Counted from the first letter of the stretch, positions 1-8,440 are shown. The stretch is 39,085 nt of DNA from Lachnospiraceae bacterium (GCA_024691565.1 JAILNN010000123.1:1-39085), one strand, 5' to 3'. Notes: a model not told the origin generated them from the letters alone. Numbers and translations: made by a program.

Positions 1-2020
1 GAAATTCCCAATGCCTTATGTACTTACAAACTGCCACAACAGTCTTTGTGCAGTAGGTGGTACAATCAACGAAGATGACCATATGTTTGGTCTTTCATGT
101 GCTAAAAAATACGGCGGAATCTATGTTCCACCTCATCAGGCTGTAATTCATCAGTATGCAAGAGAAATGCTTGCAGGCTGTGGAAAGATGATTTTAGGTT
201 CAGATTCACATACTCGTCATGGTGCACTTGGAACAATGGCAATGGGAGAGGGTGGTCCTGAGCTTGTAAAACAGCTTTTAAATAGAACATATGATATTTC
301 AATGCCAGAAGTAGTTGCAATTTACCTTACTGGTAAACCACAGAAGGGTGTTGGTCCACAGGATATTGCTCTTGCAATTATCGGAGCAGTATTTAAAAAC
401 GGATATGTTAAGAATAAGGTTATGGAATTCGTAGGTGATGGTGTTCATAATCTTTCAGCTGATTTCCGTATTGGAATCGATGTTATGACAACAGAAACAA
501 CTTGTCTTTCTTCAATTTGGGAGACAGATGATACAATCAAGGATTTCTATGAGATTCATAAACGTCCTGATGAATATAAAGAGATTCGTCCAGGTGAGGT
601 TGCTTACTATGATGGAATGGTTTATGTTGACCTTTCAGAAATCAAGCCTATGATTGCAATGCCTTTCCATCCAAGTAATGTTTATACTATTGAAGAACTT
701 AATGCTAACTTAATGGATATCTTAGATGAAGTTGAGAAGAATGCATTAGTTTCATTGAGCAATAATAAGAATATCACATATAAGCTTAAAGATAAGGTTA
801 AGAATGGTCGTCTCTATGTTGAACAGGGTGAAATCGCTGGTTGTGCAGGTGGTGGATTTGAAAACATCTGTGATGCAGCAGATATTCTTAGAGGCAAAAC
901 TACAGGTTCTGATGAGTTTACACTTAATGTTTATCCATCTAGCCAGCCTGTATTTATGGAATTAGTTAAGAACGGTAGCATTGCTTCACTTATGGAAGCT
1001 GGTGCAACTATTCGTTCTGCTTTCTGTGGACCATGTTTTGGTGCAGGAGATGTTCCATGTAATAATGGTCTTTCAATTAGACATTCAACTAGAAACTTCC
1101 CTAACAGAGAGGGTTCTAAGGTTACAAATGGTCAGATTGCTTCAGTTGCTCTTATGGATGCTCGTTCAATTGCTGCAACAGCTGCAAATAAAGGTTTCTT
1201 AACTGCTGCAACTGATATTGATGTAAACTTCTCAAAACCAAAATACTTCTTTGATTCAAAGATTTATGAAAATAGAGTATATGATGGTTGGGAGAATGCT
1301 AAACCTGAGACTGATCTTAAGTTTGGACCTAATATCAAAGACTGGCCAGAAATGACAGCCTTAACAGATGATATGATTATCAAATGTGTATCTGAGATTC
1401 ATGATCCTGTTACAACAACTGATGAACTTATCCCTTCTGGAGAAACTTCATCATATCGTTCAAATCCTTTAGGACTTGCTGAGTTTACTTTATCTCGTAA
1501 GGATCCTGAATATGTTGGAAAAGCAAAGGCTGTTCAGGCTGCTGAAAAGGCTAGAGTTGCTGGTGAAGATGCTGTAAATGCACTTCCAGAACTTGCTGAT
1601 GTTTATTCAACAATATCATCTAAGTTTGATATTGATAAAGCAAATACACAAATCGGAAGTTTTGTATATGCTGTAAAACCTGGTGATGGTTCAGCTAGAG
1701 AACAGGCTGCTTCTTGCCAGAAGGTTCTTGGTGGATTTGCTAATATAGCCGAAGAATATGCAACAAAGAGATATAGATCTAATCTTATTAACTGGGGAAT
1801 GCTTCCATTCCTTTATCCAGGTGAGATTCCATTTAAGAATGGAGATTATATCCTTGTTAAGGATATTAGAAAGGCTATTATTGATAAAGAAAATGAGATA
1901 AAGGCGTATAATGTTTCAGATGGAATGAAAGAGTTTACTCTTACTCTTGGAAATCTTACGGATGACGAGAGAGAGATTATTGCAGATGGTTGCTTAATTA
2001 ATTACTATAGAGCTCACTAA
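1..2020 (+). CDS. Aconitase-family hydratase, 3' part (5' end outside window)
   Basis: This is a 4Fe-4S aconitase-superfamily hydratase, presumably interconverting citrate and isocitrate. The reading frame is open to the left edge (K-F-P precedes the first visible Met at 11), so the true start lies upstream. Counting from that Met, 669 residues are visible; family members are roughly 750 long, so about 80-90 N-terminal residues are missing. The GSDSHT signature (about residues 64-69) and the cluster-binding cysteines Cys278 (in AGCAGG) and Cys339/Cys342 (in FCGPC) are visible. The C-terminal swivel domain is present ([16 protein letters not shown], then KDIRKAI). Homoaconitase or another hydratase specificity cannot be excluded from sequence alone. 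A citrate synthase sits at the other end of the window. An LCP gene follows after 52 bp with no obvious terminator between them. Confidence 0.9.
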   Translation, partial: KFPMPYVLTNCHNSLCAVGGTINEDDHMFGLSCAKKYGGIYVPPHQAVIHQYAREMLAGCGKMILGSDSHTRHGALGTMAMGEGGPELVKQLLNRTYDISMPEVVAIYLTGKPQKGVGPQDIALAIIGAVFKNGYVKNKVMEFVGDGVHNLSADFRIGIDVMTTETTCLSSIWETDDTIKDFYEIHKRPDEYKEIRPGEVAYYDGMVYVDLSEIKPMIAMPFHPSNVYTIEELNANLMDILDEVEKNALVSLSNNKNITYKLKDKVKNGRLYVEQGEIAGCAGGGFENICDAADILRGKTTGSDEFTLNVYPSSQPVFMELVKNGSIASLMEAGATIRSAFCGPCFGAGDVPCNNGLSIRHSTRNFPNREGSKVTNGQIASVALMDARSIAATAANKGFLTAATDIDVNFSKPKYFFDSKIYENRVYDGWENAKPETDLKFGPNIKDWPEMTALTDDMIIKCVSEIHDPVTTTDELIPSGETSSYRSNPLGLAEFTLSRKDPEYVGKAKAVQAAEKARVAGEDAVNALPELADVYSTISSKFDIDKANTQIGSFVYAVKPGDGSAREQAASCQKVLGGFANIAEEYATKRYRSNLINWGMLPFLYPGEIPFKNGDYILVKDIRKAIIDKENEIKAYNVSDGMKEFTLTLGNLTDDEREIIADGCLINYYRAH

Positions 2021-2072
2021 TCACAGAAAAATTTTAAAGCATTTCAAATTATTAAAGGTGGTGTAAATTTAT

Positions 2073-3161
2073 ATGTGGAAGGCCATTAAAATTATATTAC
2101 TTGTACTATGTATGACTGCAAGTGCAGTAGTAGGAGCCTACGCTGGAAGAATTACAGTTACGGTTGAAAAAGCTGATGAATGGATGCACGTCGACGTAGA
2201 CACTGATTTTGATGATATAGATTTAGGTGATATCAAAGTTAAATCAGACAATGACATAATAAATATTCTTTTAATCGGTAATGATGAACGTGAAGAATCT
2301 TCTATGGGTACTGTAGGCGGTCTTTCCGATGTTATGATTATCGGAACACTTGATTTGAAGCATAAAAGACTTAAGCTTTCATCTCTTTTGAGAGACTGTT
2401 ATGTAGATATTCCTGGTTATGGTAGCAACAAATTAAATGCAGCTTATCCACTTGGCGGTGGAAAAGATGGCGGTGTTAAATTACTTTATCAAACAATCGC
2501 TTATAACTTTGGAATTAAACTTGACGGATATGTTGAAGTAGGTTTTGATGCCTTTGTAAAGGTTGTTAATGATGTTGGTGGTGTAGATATTGAGCTTTCA
2601 GAATCAGAGGCAGAATATCTTAATACAACTAACTATATTAGTAAAAAGAAATATCGTAATGTTAAGCCAGGATGGAATCATATGAATGGTTATCAGGCTC
2701 TTGGATATTGTCGTATCCGTAAAGGATGTACAACAATTGATGGACAAACTGACGATTATGCTCGTACATTCAGACAGAGAACAACGATTTCAGCTGGATT
2801 TAAGCAGCTTAAACAGATGCCAATGTCTAAATGGCTTAAAGTAGTTGAAGATGTATCAAAGGAAATTCGTACTGACCTTAAGATAAAAGAAATCACTGGT
2901 TATTTATCAGATGTGGTTGCAATGGGAACCACTGAAATTGATACCTTACAGATTCCTCTTCAGAATCATTTCTATGGTGAAATGACTTCAAATGCAGGTT
3001 CAGCTCTTATTATGAACACAATGCAGGATAATGCAAGTGGTCTTCATGAGTTTATTTTCGATTATAATGGTAAGGGAGAATTTAAGTACTCAGAAGTACC
3101 ATCAGTTTCTGTTGGAGCCTATAACTCCGCATATACAGATACCACCGGCACGACACAATAA
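2073..3161 (+). CDS. LytR-CpsA-Psr (LCP) family wall-polymer ligase
   Basis: LCP proteins attach undecaprenyl-phosphate-linked glycopolymers such as teichoic acids or capsule to peptidoglycan on the outer face of the membrane. The protein has 362 residues with a single N-terminal hydrophobic anchor (about residues 4-23). The LCP core follows: NILLIGNDERE (64-74), SDVMIIGTLD with Asp86, LLRDCYVDIPG with Arg107, and KLNAAYPLGGG. The conserved arginine block is GYCRIRKG (211-218) with ARTFRQR (230-236). A weak but plausible ribosome site (AAAGGTGGTG) precedes the ATG. The C-terminal tail is Ser/Thr/Gly-rich. The gene lies between the hydratase and the yhbY block; whether it shares a transcript with either is not evident. 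The polymer substrate cannot be deduced. Confidence 0.9.
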   Translation: MWKAIKIILLVLCMTASAVVGAYAGRITVTVEKADEWMHVDVDTDFDDIDLGDIKVKSDNDIINILLIGNDEREESSMGTVGGLSDVMIIGTLDLKHKRLKLSSLLRDCYVDIPGYGSNKLNAAYPLGGGKDGGVKLLYQTIAYNFGIKLDGYVEVGFDAFVKVVNDVGGVDIELSESEAEYLNTTNYISKKKYRNVKPGWNHMNGYQALGYCRIRKGCTTIDGQTDDYARTFRQRTTISAGFKQLKQMPMSKWLKVVEDVSKEIRTDLKIKEITGYLSDVVAMGTTEIDTLQIPLQNHFYGEMTSNAGSALIMNTMQDNASGLHEFIFDYNGKGEFKYSEVPSVSVGAYNSAYTDTTGTTQ

Positions 3162-3188
3162 TATTTAAGTATAAATGAGGTATAATAA

Positions 3189-3620
3189 ATGAATTCTAAG
3201 GAAAGGGCTGAGCTTAAAGGCAAAGCCATGAAAATAGATCCAATATTTAATATTGGAAAAACTGGTATTACACCAGAGTTCACAACAGCAATCGATGATG
3301 CACTTAGAAAAAGAGAATTGATTAAAATTAGCGTCTTAAAGAATTGTGATGAGGATTTAAGAGAACTTGCCGAAACCCTTTCCCAGAGAACTCATTCTCA
3401 GGTTGTTCAGGTAATTGGTAGAAAAATTGTTCTCTTCAGATTAAATCCTGAATTACATAAAGAAAAGAAGGAACCATCTAAGAATCTTAAGAAAAAGAAT
3501 TTATATAGTAGAAAAAACGCTGATTCAAAATCAAGAAGAAATTCAGAATCAAAAAAGAGTTTCGATTCAAGCAAATCATCCAATGGAAGAAAGAACTCAG
3601 ATGGAAGAAAGAATAAATAA
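3189..3620 (+). CDS. yhbY: YhbY/YqeI-type CRM-domain RNA-binding protein
   Basis: This is a small RNA-binding protein associated with ribosome assembly. The CRM domain occupies about residues 1-95. It opens with NSKERAELKGKAM, carries the NIGKTGIT loop (the family's GxxG-type turn) and ends with VVQVIGRKIVLFRLN. A Lys/Ser/Asn/Arg-rich, probably disordered tail (about residues 96-143) extends beyond the usual ~97-residue length. The end of that tail overlaps the nadD start region in another frame. The order yhbY(yqeI)-nadD-yqeK-rsfS matches the conserved Firmicutes cluster, which supports the call. A GAGGT ribosome site lies upstream of the ATG. Confidence 0.93.
   Translation: MNSKERAELKGKAMKIDPIFNIGKTGITPEFTTAIDDALRKRELIKISVLKNCDEDLRELAETLSQRTHSQVVQVIGRKIVLFRLNPELHKEKKEPSKNLKKKNLYSRKNADSKSRRNSESKKSFDSSKSSNGRKNSDGRKNK
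3583..3618 (+). repeat. Imperfect 18-bp tandem duplication at the yhbY/nadD junction
   Basis: Two adjacent 18-bp units (3583-3600 and 3601-3618) share their first 13 bases, atggaagaaagaa. In the yhbY frame they encode the repeated GRKN-type tail. In the nadD frame each unit gives a Met-Glu-Glu-Arg start. The first unit supplies a purine-rich GGAAG/AGAAAG stretch ahead of the second ATG. Confidence 0.75.
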
Positions 3621-4257
3621 TAAATCTAATAACAGTAAAATTAAAATCGGATTAATGGGCGGAACCTTTAATCCGATTCATTATGCCCATTTAAAAATGG
3701 CTGAGGTAACACAAAATAAATTAAAACTTGATAAAATTTTGTTTATCCCTGATAAAAACCCACCACATAAGAAAAAAGAAAGTCTATTATCAGATTTAGA
3801 TCGCTCTAATATGATAAAACTTGCCATTGAAGAATATACTTCATTAGGAAAAAACAATTTTGAATTTAGTGATATTGAATTAAATCGTACTGGTACAACT
3901 TATACATCTGATACCTTGCTGGAATTAAAATCAATTTACCCTTTTTCGGAACTTTTCTTTATTATGGGTGCTGATTCCTTTAATTATCTTGATAGATGGC
4001 ATGAACCTCAGATAATATTTGAAAATGCAACCATAGTTGTATTCAAACGAACTGATTATGAAAATAATGGTGGAATAATAGAAAAAAAGGCATATTTAGA
4101 AGATAAATTTAATGGAAGAGTAATAATACTTGAAATGCCAGATAATCCTGTGAGTTCAACAGAAATACGAGAATCAATAAAACAAGGCTTATCCTTAAGT
4201 AATATGCTTCCAAACAGTGTAATTAACTATATTGAAACAAATAAGCTTTATAAATAA
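3601..4257 (+). CDS. nadD: Nicotinate-nucleotide adenylyltransferase
   Basis: NadD transfers AMP from ATP to nicotinate mononucleotide, giving deamido-NAD in NAD biosynthesis. The nucleotidyltransferase signature GGTFNPIHYAH is at the N-terminus, followed by FIPDKNPPHKKK, FIMGADSFNYLDRWHE and the C-terminal VSSTEIRESI motif (the ISSTxIR type that contacts ATP). Length is normal at about 215-225 residues. Two in-frame ATGs compete: 3583 and 3601. I chose 3601 because GGAAG/AGAAAG lies at suitable spacing before it, while nothing comparable precedes 3583. The gene overlaps the end of yhbY, so translation is probably coupled. yqeK follows after 13 bp. Confidence 0.93.
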   Translation: MEERINNKSNNSKIKIGLMGGTFNPIHYAHLKMAEVTQNKLKLDKILFIPDKNPPHKKKESLLSDLDRSNMIKLAIEEYTSLGKNNFEFSDIELNRTGTTYTSDTLLELKSIYPFSELFFIMGADSFNYLDRWHEPQIIFENATIVVFKRTDYENNGGIIEKKAYLEDKFNGRVIILEMPDNPVSSTEIRESIKQGLSLSNMLPNSVINYIETNKLYK

Positions 4258-4270
4258 TAAGGAGAAAATA

Positions 4271-4879
4271 GTGGAAGAGTTAAGTCAGTCATTAATAAAA
4301 ACCCTTCAGAATAAAATTAAGGATGTTATAAGCGAGAAAAGGTATATTCACTCTTTAGGTGTTCAATATACTGCAGCATCACTGGCGATGATATATGATG
4401 TAGATATTCTTAGGGCTGAAATCGCCGGAATTCTTCATGACAGCGCTAAAGCATTATCAGACAAGGAAATACTCAAAGAATGTAAAAAACTTGATCTCAG
4501 CGTATCTGAGGTCGAAAAACAGGCACCATCAAATCTTTTACATGCAAAGGTTGGCGCAGTATATGCAAAACGAAAATACGATATAGATGACGAAGAAATT
4601 ATTTCAGCAATCAGATGGCATACTACTGGAAAACCAGAGATGTCCACATTAGAAAAGATAATATTTGTAGCAGATTATATAGAACCTGGAAGAAAAATGA
4701 TTACAGGGCTTACAGAAGTTCGTAAGGTTGCATTTACAGACATAGATAAGGCTGTATATCTTGAATTACATAATACAATTACTTATTTAGAGGAAAAAAA
4801 CTCAAATACCTTTAAATCAATGGATGAACATACATTAGAAGCATATAAATATTATAAAAATATAGTAGAAAACAAATAA
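4271..4879 (+). CDS. yqeK: YqeK-type HD-domain Ap4A hydrolase (GTG start)
   Basis: YqeK-family HD hydrolases cleave diadenosine tetraphosphate symmetrically to two ADP. HD-domain metal ligands are visible in order: the His in RYIHSLGV, the His-Asp pair in GILHDSAKAL, the His in SAIRWHTTG, and the Asp in IFVADYIEPGRK. I place the start at GTG 4271 because AAGGAG (4259-4264) sits six bases before it. A longer in-frame reading from ATG 4232 would begin inside nadD and has no ribosome site. This gives 202 residues, close to the family norm of about 190. It lies between nadD and rsfS, its usual neighbours. Confidence 0.92.
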   Translation: MEELSQSLIKTLQNKIKDVISEKRYIHSLGVQYTAASLAMIYDVDILRAEIAGILHDSAKALSDKEILKECKKLDLSVSEVEKQAPSNLLHAKVGAVYAKRKYDIDDEEIISAIRWHTTGKPEMSTLEKIIFVADYIEPGRKMITGLTEVRKVAFTDIDKAVYLELHNTITYLEEKNSNTFKSMDEHTLEAYKYYKNIVENK

Positions 4880-4949
4880 ATAATAGATAACTTTGAATTA
4901 TACAAAATGAATTATTGATCTAATTATAATCAAAAAAAGGGAGAAATAT

Positions 4950-5309
4950 ATGGATAATAATGTAAATATTTTAGAATGTGTAAAAGCTATTTACAAAGCA
5001 ATTGACGATAAAAAAGGAGAAAATATATCTGTAATAGATGTTAGAAAAATTTCACCACTTGCAGATTATTTTATCCTTGCTACAGCTGATAATATCCAGC
5101 AAATGAAGGCTATTCGCGATAATGTTGAAGAAGCTATGATGGCTTACAAGACCTACGCTAAAAGCGTTGAGGGTGATAATAACAGCACCTGGATTCTTAT
5201 TGATTATAAAGACATTGTTGTAAATATTTTCAATAGAGAAAGCCGTACCTTCTATAATTTGGATAAATTATGGTCAGATGGTGCTGATATTACCGAGAGT
5301 TGTAAATAA
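4950..5309 (+). CDS. rsfS: Ribosomal silencing factor RsfS
   Basis: RsfS binds ribosomal protein uL14 and blocks joining of the 30S and 50S subunits when nutrients are short. The 119-residue protein shows the family signatures in order: VIDVRKISPLADYFILAT, SVEGDNNSTWILIDYKDIVVNIF (in two parts, WILIDYKDIVV being diagnostic) and FYNLDKLW. Its ribosome site is AAGGGAGAAA. The 70 bp after yqeK are very AT-rich and include a TATAAT-like hexamer, but no well-spaced -35, so I do not call a promoter. The gene ends only 4 bp from the end of the convergent recombinase gene and no hairpin separates them, so the two transcripts probably overlap at their 3' ends. Confidence 0.95.
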   Translation: MDNNVNILECVKAIYKAIDDKKGENISVIDVRKISPLADYFILATADNIQQMKAIRDNVEEAMMAYKTYAKSVEGDNNSTWILIDYKDIVVNIFNRESRTFYNLDKLWSDGADITESCK

Positions 5310-5313
5310 TTAA

Positions 5314-6393
5314 CTATTGTTCATCATCTTTATTTCTTTTTCTTAGGTTTACTGCATTAGCTGCAGAGCGTTTTTTATCGTCGTCTAAGGCTGCATAATA
5401 GTTTCGTGTTGTATTGACATCATTATGGCCTAGAACTTCTGCAACAAGGTAAATATCCTGGGTTGAACGATATAAATTTGTACCGTAGGTACTTCTTAAT
5501 TTATGAGGCGTTATGTGCTTAAAGGTTGTAATTTGACTGGAATAATCCTTAACCAAATTTTCAACAGCCTGTATGGACATACGCCTTTTTTGTATAGAAT
5601 AGAAGAGTGCCTGTTCATGTCCTGGAGCCGCTGTAATTAGGGCTCTTTGGTTGTTTATATAGTTAATTAGGGCATCTCTAACCTCTTCACCAAAATAAAT
5701 ATATTCTTCCTTGCCACCTTTTCTAATAATTCTAAGTCGATCTTCTTTAAAATCAATATCATCAATATCTAAACCAACACATTCAGATACACGAAGTCCT
5801 GTACCTAAAAGTAAGGTAAAAATTGCAATATTTCTCAACTTATTTTTTTCATAGTAAACTTTTTTCATGCCTGTTAAATCTTTTCCGCCATTTTCAACGA
5901 GTTCTAATAATTCCTCGACCTCATCGGCATCTAAACGAATAATTTCACGTTTATGAAGCTTAGGCATATCAACAATCGTTGTAGGATTGTTTTTAATCAT
6001 ATTTCTTTTTTGATAATACAAATAAAAGCTTCTAAGCGCAGAAAGCTTTCTATGTATAGCTCGTTCATCATTAGTATACGTTACGCCATCATAATCATAT
6101 AATTTAAGATAACTAAGATATTCTTCAATATCAACAGCTTCAAGACAATCTAAATCATCTAGTGTGAATTGAGATATTGTTTTCTTTTCAAATTCAGGAT
6201 TAGCCTGCTGAAGAAATCTAAAAAATGTTCTGATGTCATAAGCATAATTAATTCGTGTACGAGTTGTTGTTGTGTTTTCAATACCTCTAAAATAATCAGC
6301 TGCAAATGGTGGTAGATCATTTTTAATTAAAGTTCTTAATTTAGCGATATTTTGGATGTCATTTTGTTTCCTAAATGTGTTGGTATGTGCCAT
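5314..6393 (-). CDS. Tyrosine recombinase, XerS-like single-recombinase type
   Basis: This is a 359-residue tyrosine site-specific recombinase. The N-terminal SAM-like core-binding domain spans about residues 20-150. The catalytic domain carries Arg in GTGLRVSE, Lys in RKGGKEEY, HKLRSTYG (His-x-x-Arg), LGHNDVNTTRNYY (His, then nucleophile Tyr). All catalytic residues are present. Length and layout (a long insertion before the first catalytic Arg, then NKLRNIAIFTLLLGTGLR) resemble the streptococcal/lactococcal XerS type (about 356 residues) more than the ~300-residue XerC or XerD. This comparison is from memory. An AGGAAGG ribosome site precedes the ATG. A 34-bp inverted repeat lies 29 bp upstream. 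No phage or element genes surround it, so a chromosome dimer resolution role is more likely than an element integrase. Confidence 0.85.
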   Translation of the reverse strand: MAHTNTFRKQNDIQNIAKLRTLIKNDLPPFAADYFRGIENTTTTRTRINYAYDIRTFFRFLQQANPEFEKKTISQFTLDDLDCLEAVDIEEYLSYLKLYDYDGVTYTNDERAIHRKLSALRSFYLYYQKRNMIKNNPTTIVDMPKLHKREIIRLDADEVEELLELVENGGKDLTGMKKVYYEKNKLRNIAIFTLLLGTGLRVSECVGLDIDDIDFKEDRLRIIRKGGKEEYIYFGEEVRDALINYINNQRALITAAPGHEQALFYSIQKRRMSIQAVENLVKDYSSQITTFKHITPHKLRSTYGTNLYRSTQDIYLVAEVLGHNDVNTTRNYYAALDDDKKRSAANAVNLRKRNKDDEQ

Positions 6394-6422
6394 ATTTACT
6401 TACCTTCCTTTCTCTACTACAT

Positions 6423-6456
6423 CTCTCTTTGAAAAACTGGAGTTTATCCAAGAGAG
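6423..6456. repeat. 34-bp near-perfect inverted repeat, candidate dif-like site or operator
   Basis: The left arm CTCTCTTTGAAAAACT (6423-6438) and right arm AGTTTATCCAAGAGAG (6441-6456) are separated by GG. Fourteen of 16 opposed positions are complementary; mismatches are at 6430/6449 and 6433/6446. It lies 29 bp upstream of the recombinase ATG. It could be the recombinase's own crossover site, an operator, or a 5'-UTR hairpin. Its GAAAAACT block also occurs in the lactococcal/streptococcal difSL site as I remember it. Confidence 0.55.
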
Positions 6457-6468
6457 CTATTTCCCTAT

Positions 6469-6512
6469 AAAAAACACTACCATTCTCTCTCTAAGAATTC
6501 TAGTGTTTTTTT
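6469..6512 (-). terminator. Hairpin with U-run downstream of the BlaI-type gene
   Basis: On the minus strand AAAAAACACTA (6511-6501) pairs with TAGTGTTTTTT (6479-6469), with a short inner ATTC/GAAT pairing in the loop. The descending arm ends in a T-run, as in Rho-independent terminators. It lies about 35 bp past the stop of the blaI-like gene, so it most likely ends the mgsA-to-blaI operon. The arms are AT-rich, so strength is uncertain. Confidence 0.55.
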
Positions 6513-6546
6513 GTAGGTCTATTATTAATAGATTATTATTATACAT

Positions 6547-6945
6547 TTATTTATCACCAATAATTTTCTTTAAAACAATTATATCATCATCAGATAATTT
6601 TTGTTTAGCAAGGTAATCAACTAAAAAGTTTTGAAGTCTACCATCATATAATTGCTTAATTAATTCATCTGTTTCAATTTGTTGAACCTGATTCTTTGTT
6701 ATATTAGCTACACAGATAAATCCTGGTTCAATTCGTTTTAAAGCGTTTTTTTCAATTAAACGTTTAATTACAGTATAGGTTGTGTTCTTTTTCCAGCCAA
6801 TATATTCGTTAATAACATCAGCAATTTCTTTTGCTGATAATTGACCATTGGCCCAAATCAACTCCATAACATATAATTCACCTTGATGAAGTCTAATTAG
6901 TTTATTCTGTTCGTCATTAATTTGATTATTTGCTTCACTATTCAT
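6547..6945 (-). CDS. BlaI/MecI/CopY-type winged-helix repressor
   Basis: This 132-residue protein matches the penicillinase-repressor family: an N-terminal winged helix (ELYVMELIWANGQ, SAKEIADVINE, WKKNTTYTVIKRLIEKNAL) and a short dimerisation tail. Classical members repress beta-lactamase or PBP2a genes and are cleaved through the BlaR1/MecR1 sensor protease, while CopY-type members respond to copper. No M56 sensor protease, beta-lactamase or copper gene lies in the window, and the CopY Cys-x-Cys hook is absent. It is the last gene of the minus-strand operon, 22 bp after the pseudouridine synthase gene. Target and signal are unknown. Confidence 0.82.
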   Translation of the reverse strand: MNSEANNQINDEQNKLIRLHQGELYVMELIWANGQLSAKEIADVINEYIGWKKNTTYTVIKRLIEKNALKRIEPGFICVANITKNQVQQIETDELIKQLYDGRLQNFLVDYLAKQKLSDDDIIVLKKIIGDK

Positions 6946-6967
6946 AATTAAACCACTTTTTTAAAAA

Positions 6968-7879
6968 CTATTTCTTCAACCTTTGTAACAAATTATTAAA
7001 GTATTCTGGTAATGGAGCTGTAAACTCCATGTATTCATTAGTTCTTGGATGAATAAATCCTAAAACACCTGCATGTAAAACCTGTCCTTGTAGATTAACA
7101 TTCAAGGTATTCTTCTTAGGTCCATATACTTCATCACCTAAAATTGGATGTCCAATTGAGGCCATACTAACTCTAATTTGATGAGTTCTTCCGGTTTCTA
7201 ATTGACATTCTACATAGGTAAATCGATTATTCAAATTATCAAGAACCTTGTAATGTGTAATTGCTTCTCTTCCACCCTTAACATTTACAGCCATCTTTTT
7301 ACGGTCATTTAAAGAACGACCAATGGTTGTTTCTATTGTTCCATCTTCTTTTAAGGATCCATAACAAATCGCATAGTATTTTCTCGTGATTGAATGCACT
7401 TTAAGCTGCTCAGAAAGCGCTTTGTGAGCATTATCGTTCTTACAAGCCACAAGAACACCTGTAGTATCCTTATCGATTCTATGAACGATTCCTGGCCTTA
7501 ATTCACCATTAATACCTGATAATGAATCCTTACAATGAAACATTAATGCATTAACTAATGTATGAGAATAATGTCCTGGAGCTGGATGAACAACCATATC
7601 TTTTGGTTTATTAATCACAATAATGTCATCATCCTCATAAATTATATCTAAATCAATATCTTCAGGTAAGATATTAACTTCCTCTGGTTCCTTTATAACA
7701 ACACTAAGTTCATCATTTTTCTTTAGGCTATAACCAGCTTTAACTTTCTTATCATTTACTGTTATCTCACCCTCTTCTATCATCTTTTTGATAAATGAAC
7801 GTGATATATCAGGAAACATTTCTGATACCACTTTATCTAGCCTTTTAGATACATTTTCATCATCTATAGTAATAATCAT
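6968..7879 (-). CDS. rluD: RluA/RluD-family 23S rRNA pseudouridine synthase
   Basis: This enzyme isomerises uridines in large-subunit rRNA to pseudouridine. An N-terminal S4 RNA-binding domain (RLDKVVSEMFPDISRSFIKK, then ITVNDKKVKAGY) is followed by the catalytic domain with HRIDKDTTGVLV, whose Asp is the family nucleophile, and later ETGRTHQIRV. The start at 7879 is supported by an AAGGGA site seven bases upstream and lies 4 bp past the lspA stop. An in-frame upstream reading to 7945 would overlap lspA by 62 bp. Product length is 303 residues, normal for the family. The lspA-rluD order is the usual Firmicutes arrangement (ylyB in Bacillus). The exact target uridine is not deducible. Confidence 0.92.
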   Translation of the reverse strand: MIITIDDENVSKRLDKVVSEMFPDISRSFIKKMIEEGEITVNDKKVKAGYSLKKNDELSVVIKEPEEVNILPEDIDLDIIYEDDDIIVINKPKDMVVHPAPGHYSHTLVNALMFHCKDSLSGINGELRPGIVHRIDKDTTGVLVACKNDNAHKALSEQLKVHSITRKYYAICYGSLKEDGTIETTIGRSLNDRKKMAVNVKGGREAITHYKVLDNLNNRFTYVECQLETGRTHQIRVSMASIGHPILGDEVYGPKKNTLNVNLQGQVLHAGVLGFIHPRTNEYMEFTAPLPEYFNNLLQRLKK

Positions 7880-7883
7880 TTTA

Positions 7884-8426
7884 TTATCCCTTACTTGTAA
7901 ATCTATTTTTACCAAAGAATTCTTTAATGAAATAGAAATCTTCATCTTTATAGTAGAATAAAACTAATATCATCAATAGAAAAGCTGCTACAACAACATA
8001 AATATCAGCAAAGTTAAATATAGGAAAATTTATCAGTTTAAAATATAGAAAATCTCTAACATATACTAAAAACAATCTATCAATAAAGTTCCCTACTGCT
8101 CCACTACTTAGTAATATTACAGTTATTCTTAAAGGACGGTATTTCTTTTCTGAAGGAATAATACAGAAAAATCTAATTACTAATACCATAAATAAAAATG
8201 TCAATATACAGAAAAACAAGCGTTTGTTCTGTAAAATACCAAACGCTGCTCCAAAATTCTTTATATATTTTAAAACAAAAACATTAGAAATAATGTTAAT
8301 TTCCTGTCCCTCATCTAACCTAGAAACAATCAAATACTTTGAAATCTGATCAGCCAACAGCAGTATTAAAAATACTGCTGTAGCTAATAGATATTTAAAA
8401 ACGTCAATTTTATTATTATTTTTCAT
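7884..8426 (-). CDS. lspA: Lipoprotein signal peptidase (signal peptidase II)
   Basis: LspA removes signal peptides from diacylglyceryl-modified prolipoproteins. The 180-residue protein shows four hydrophobic segments and both catalytic aspartate motifs: GNFIDRL and FNFADIYV. The N-terminal LLADQISKYLI segment is also family-typical. It follows divIVA by 14 bp and precedes the pseudouridine synthase by 4 bp, so it is embedded in the operon. A possible substrate, the DD-carboxypeptidase with a lipobox-like cysteine, is encoded upstream in the same operon. Confidence 0.95.
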   Translation of the reverse strand: MKNNNKIDVFKYLLATAVFLILLLADQISKYLIVSRLDEGQEINIISNVFVLKYIKNFGAAFGILQNKRLFFCILTFLFMVLVIRFFCIIPSEKKYRPLRITVILLSSGAVGNFIDRLFLVYVRDFLYFKLINFPIFNFADIYVVVAAFLLMILVLFYYKDEDFYFIKEFFGKNRFTSKG

Positions 8427-8440
8427 AACAATGAATTTAA

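Noticed and set aside
4880..4949. Promoter upstream of rsfS
   Set aside because: A TATAAT-like hexamer is present, but the only TTGAAT-like -35 candidate is 26 bp away, outside the usual spacing.
5314..6393. Recombinase as the integrase of a prophage or genomic island
   Set aside because: No phage, relaxase or cargo genes, no tRNA attachment site, and the neighbours on both sides are housekeeping genes.
7880..7945. Longer N-terminus for the pseudouridine synthase starting at 7945
   Set aside because: It would overlap lspA by 62 bp and lacks a ribosome site, while 7879 has AAGGGA at ideal spacing.
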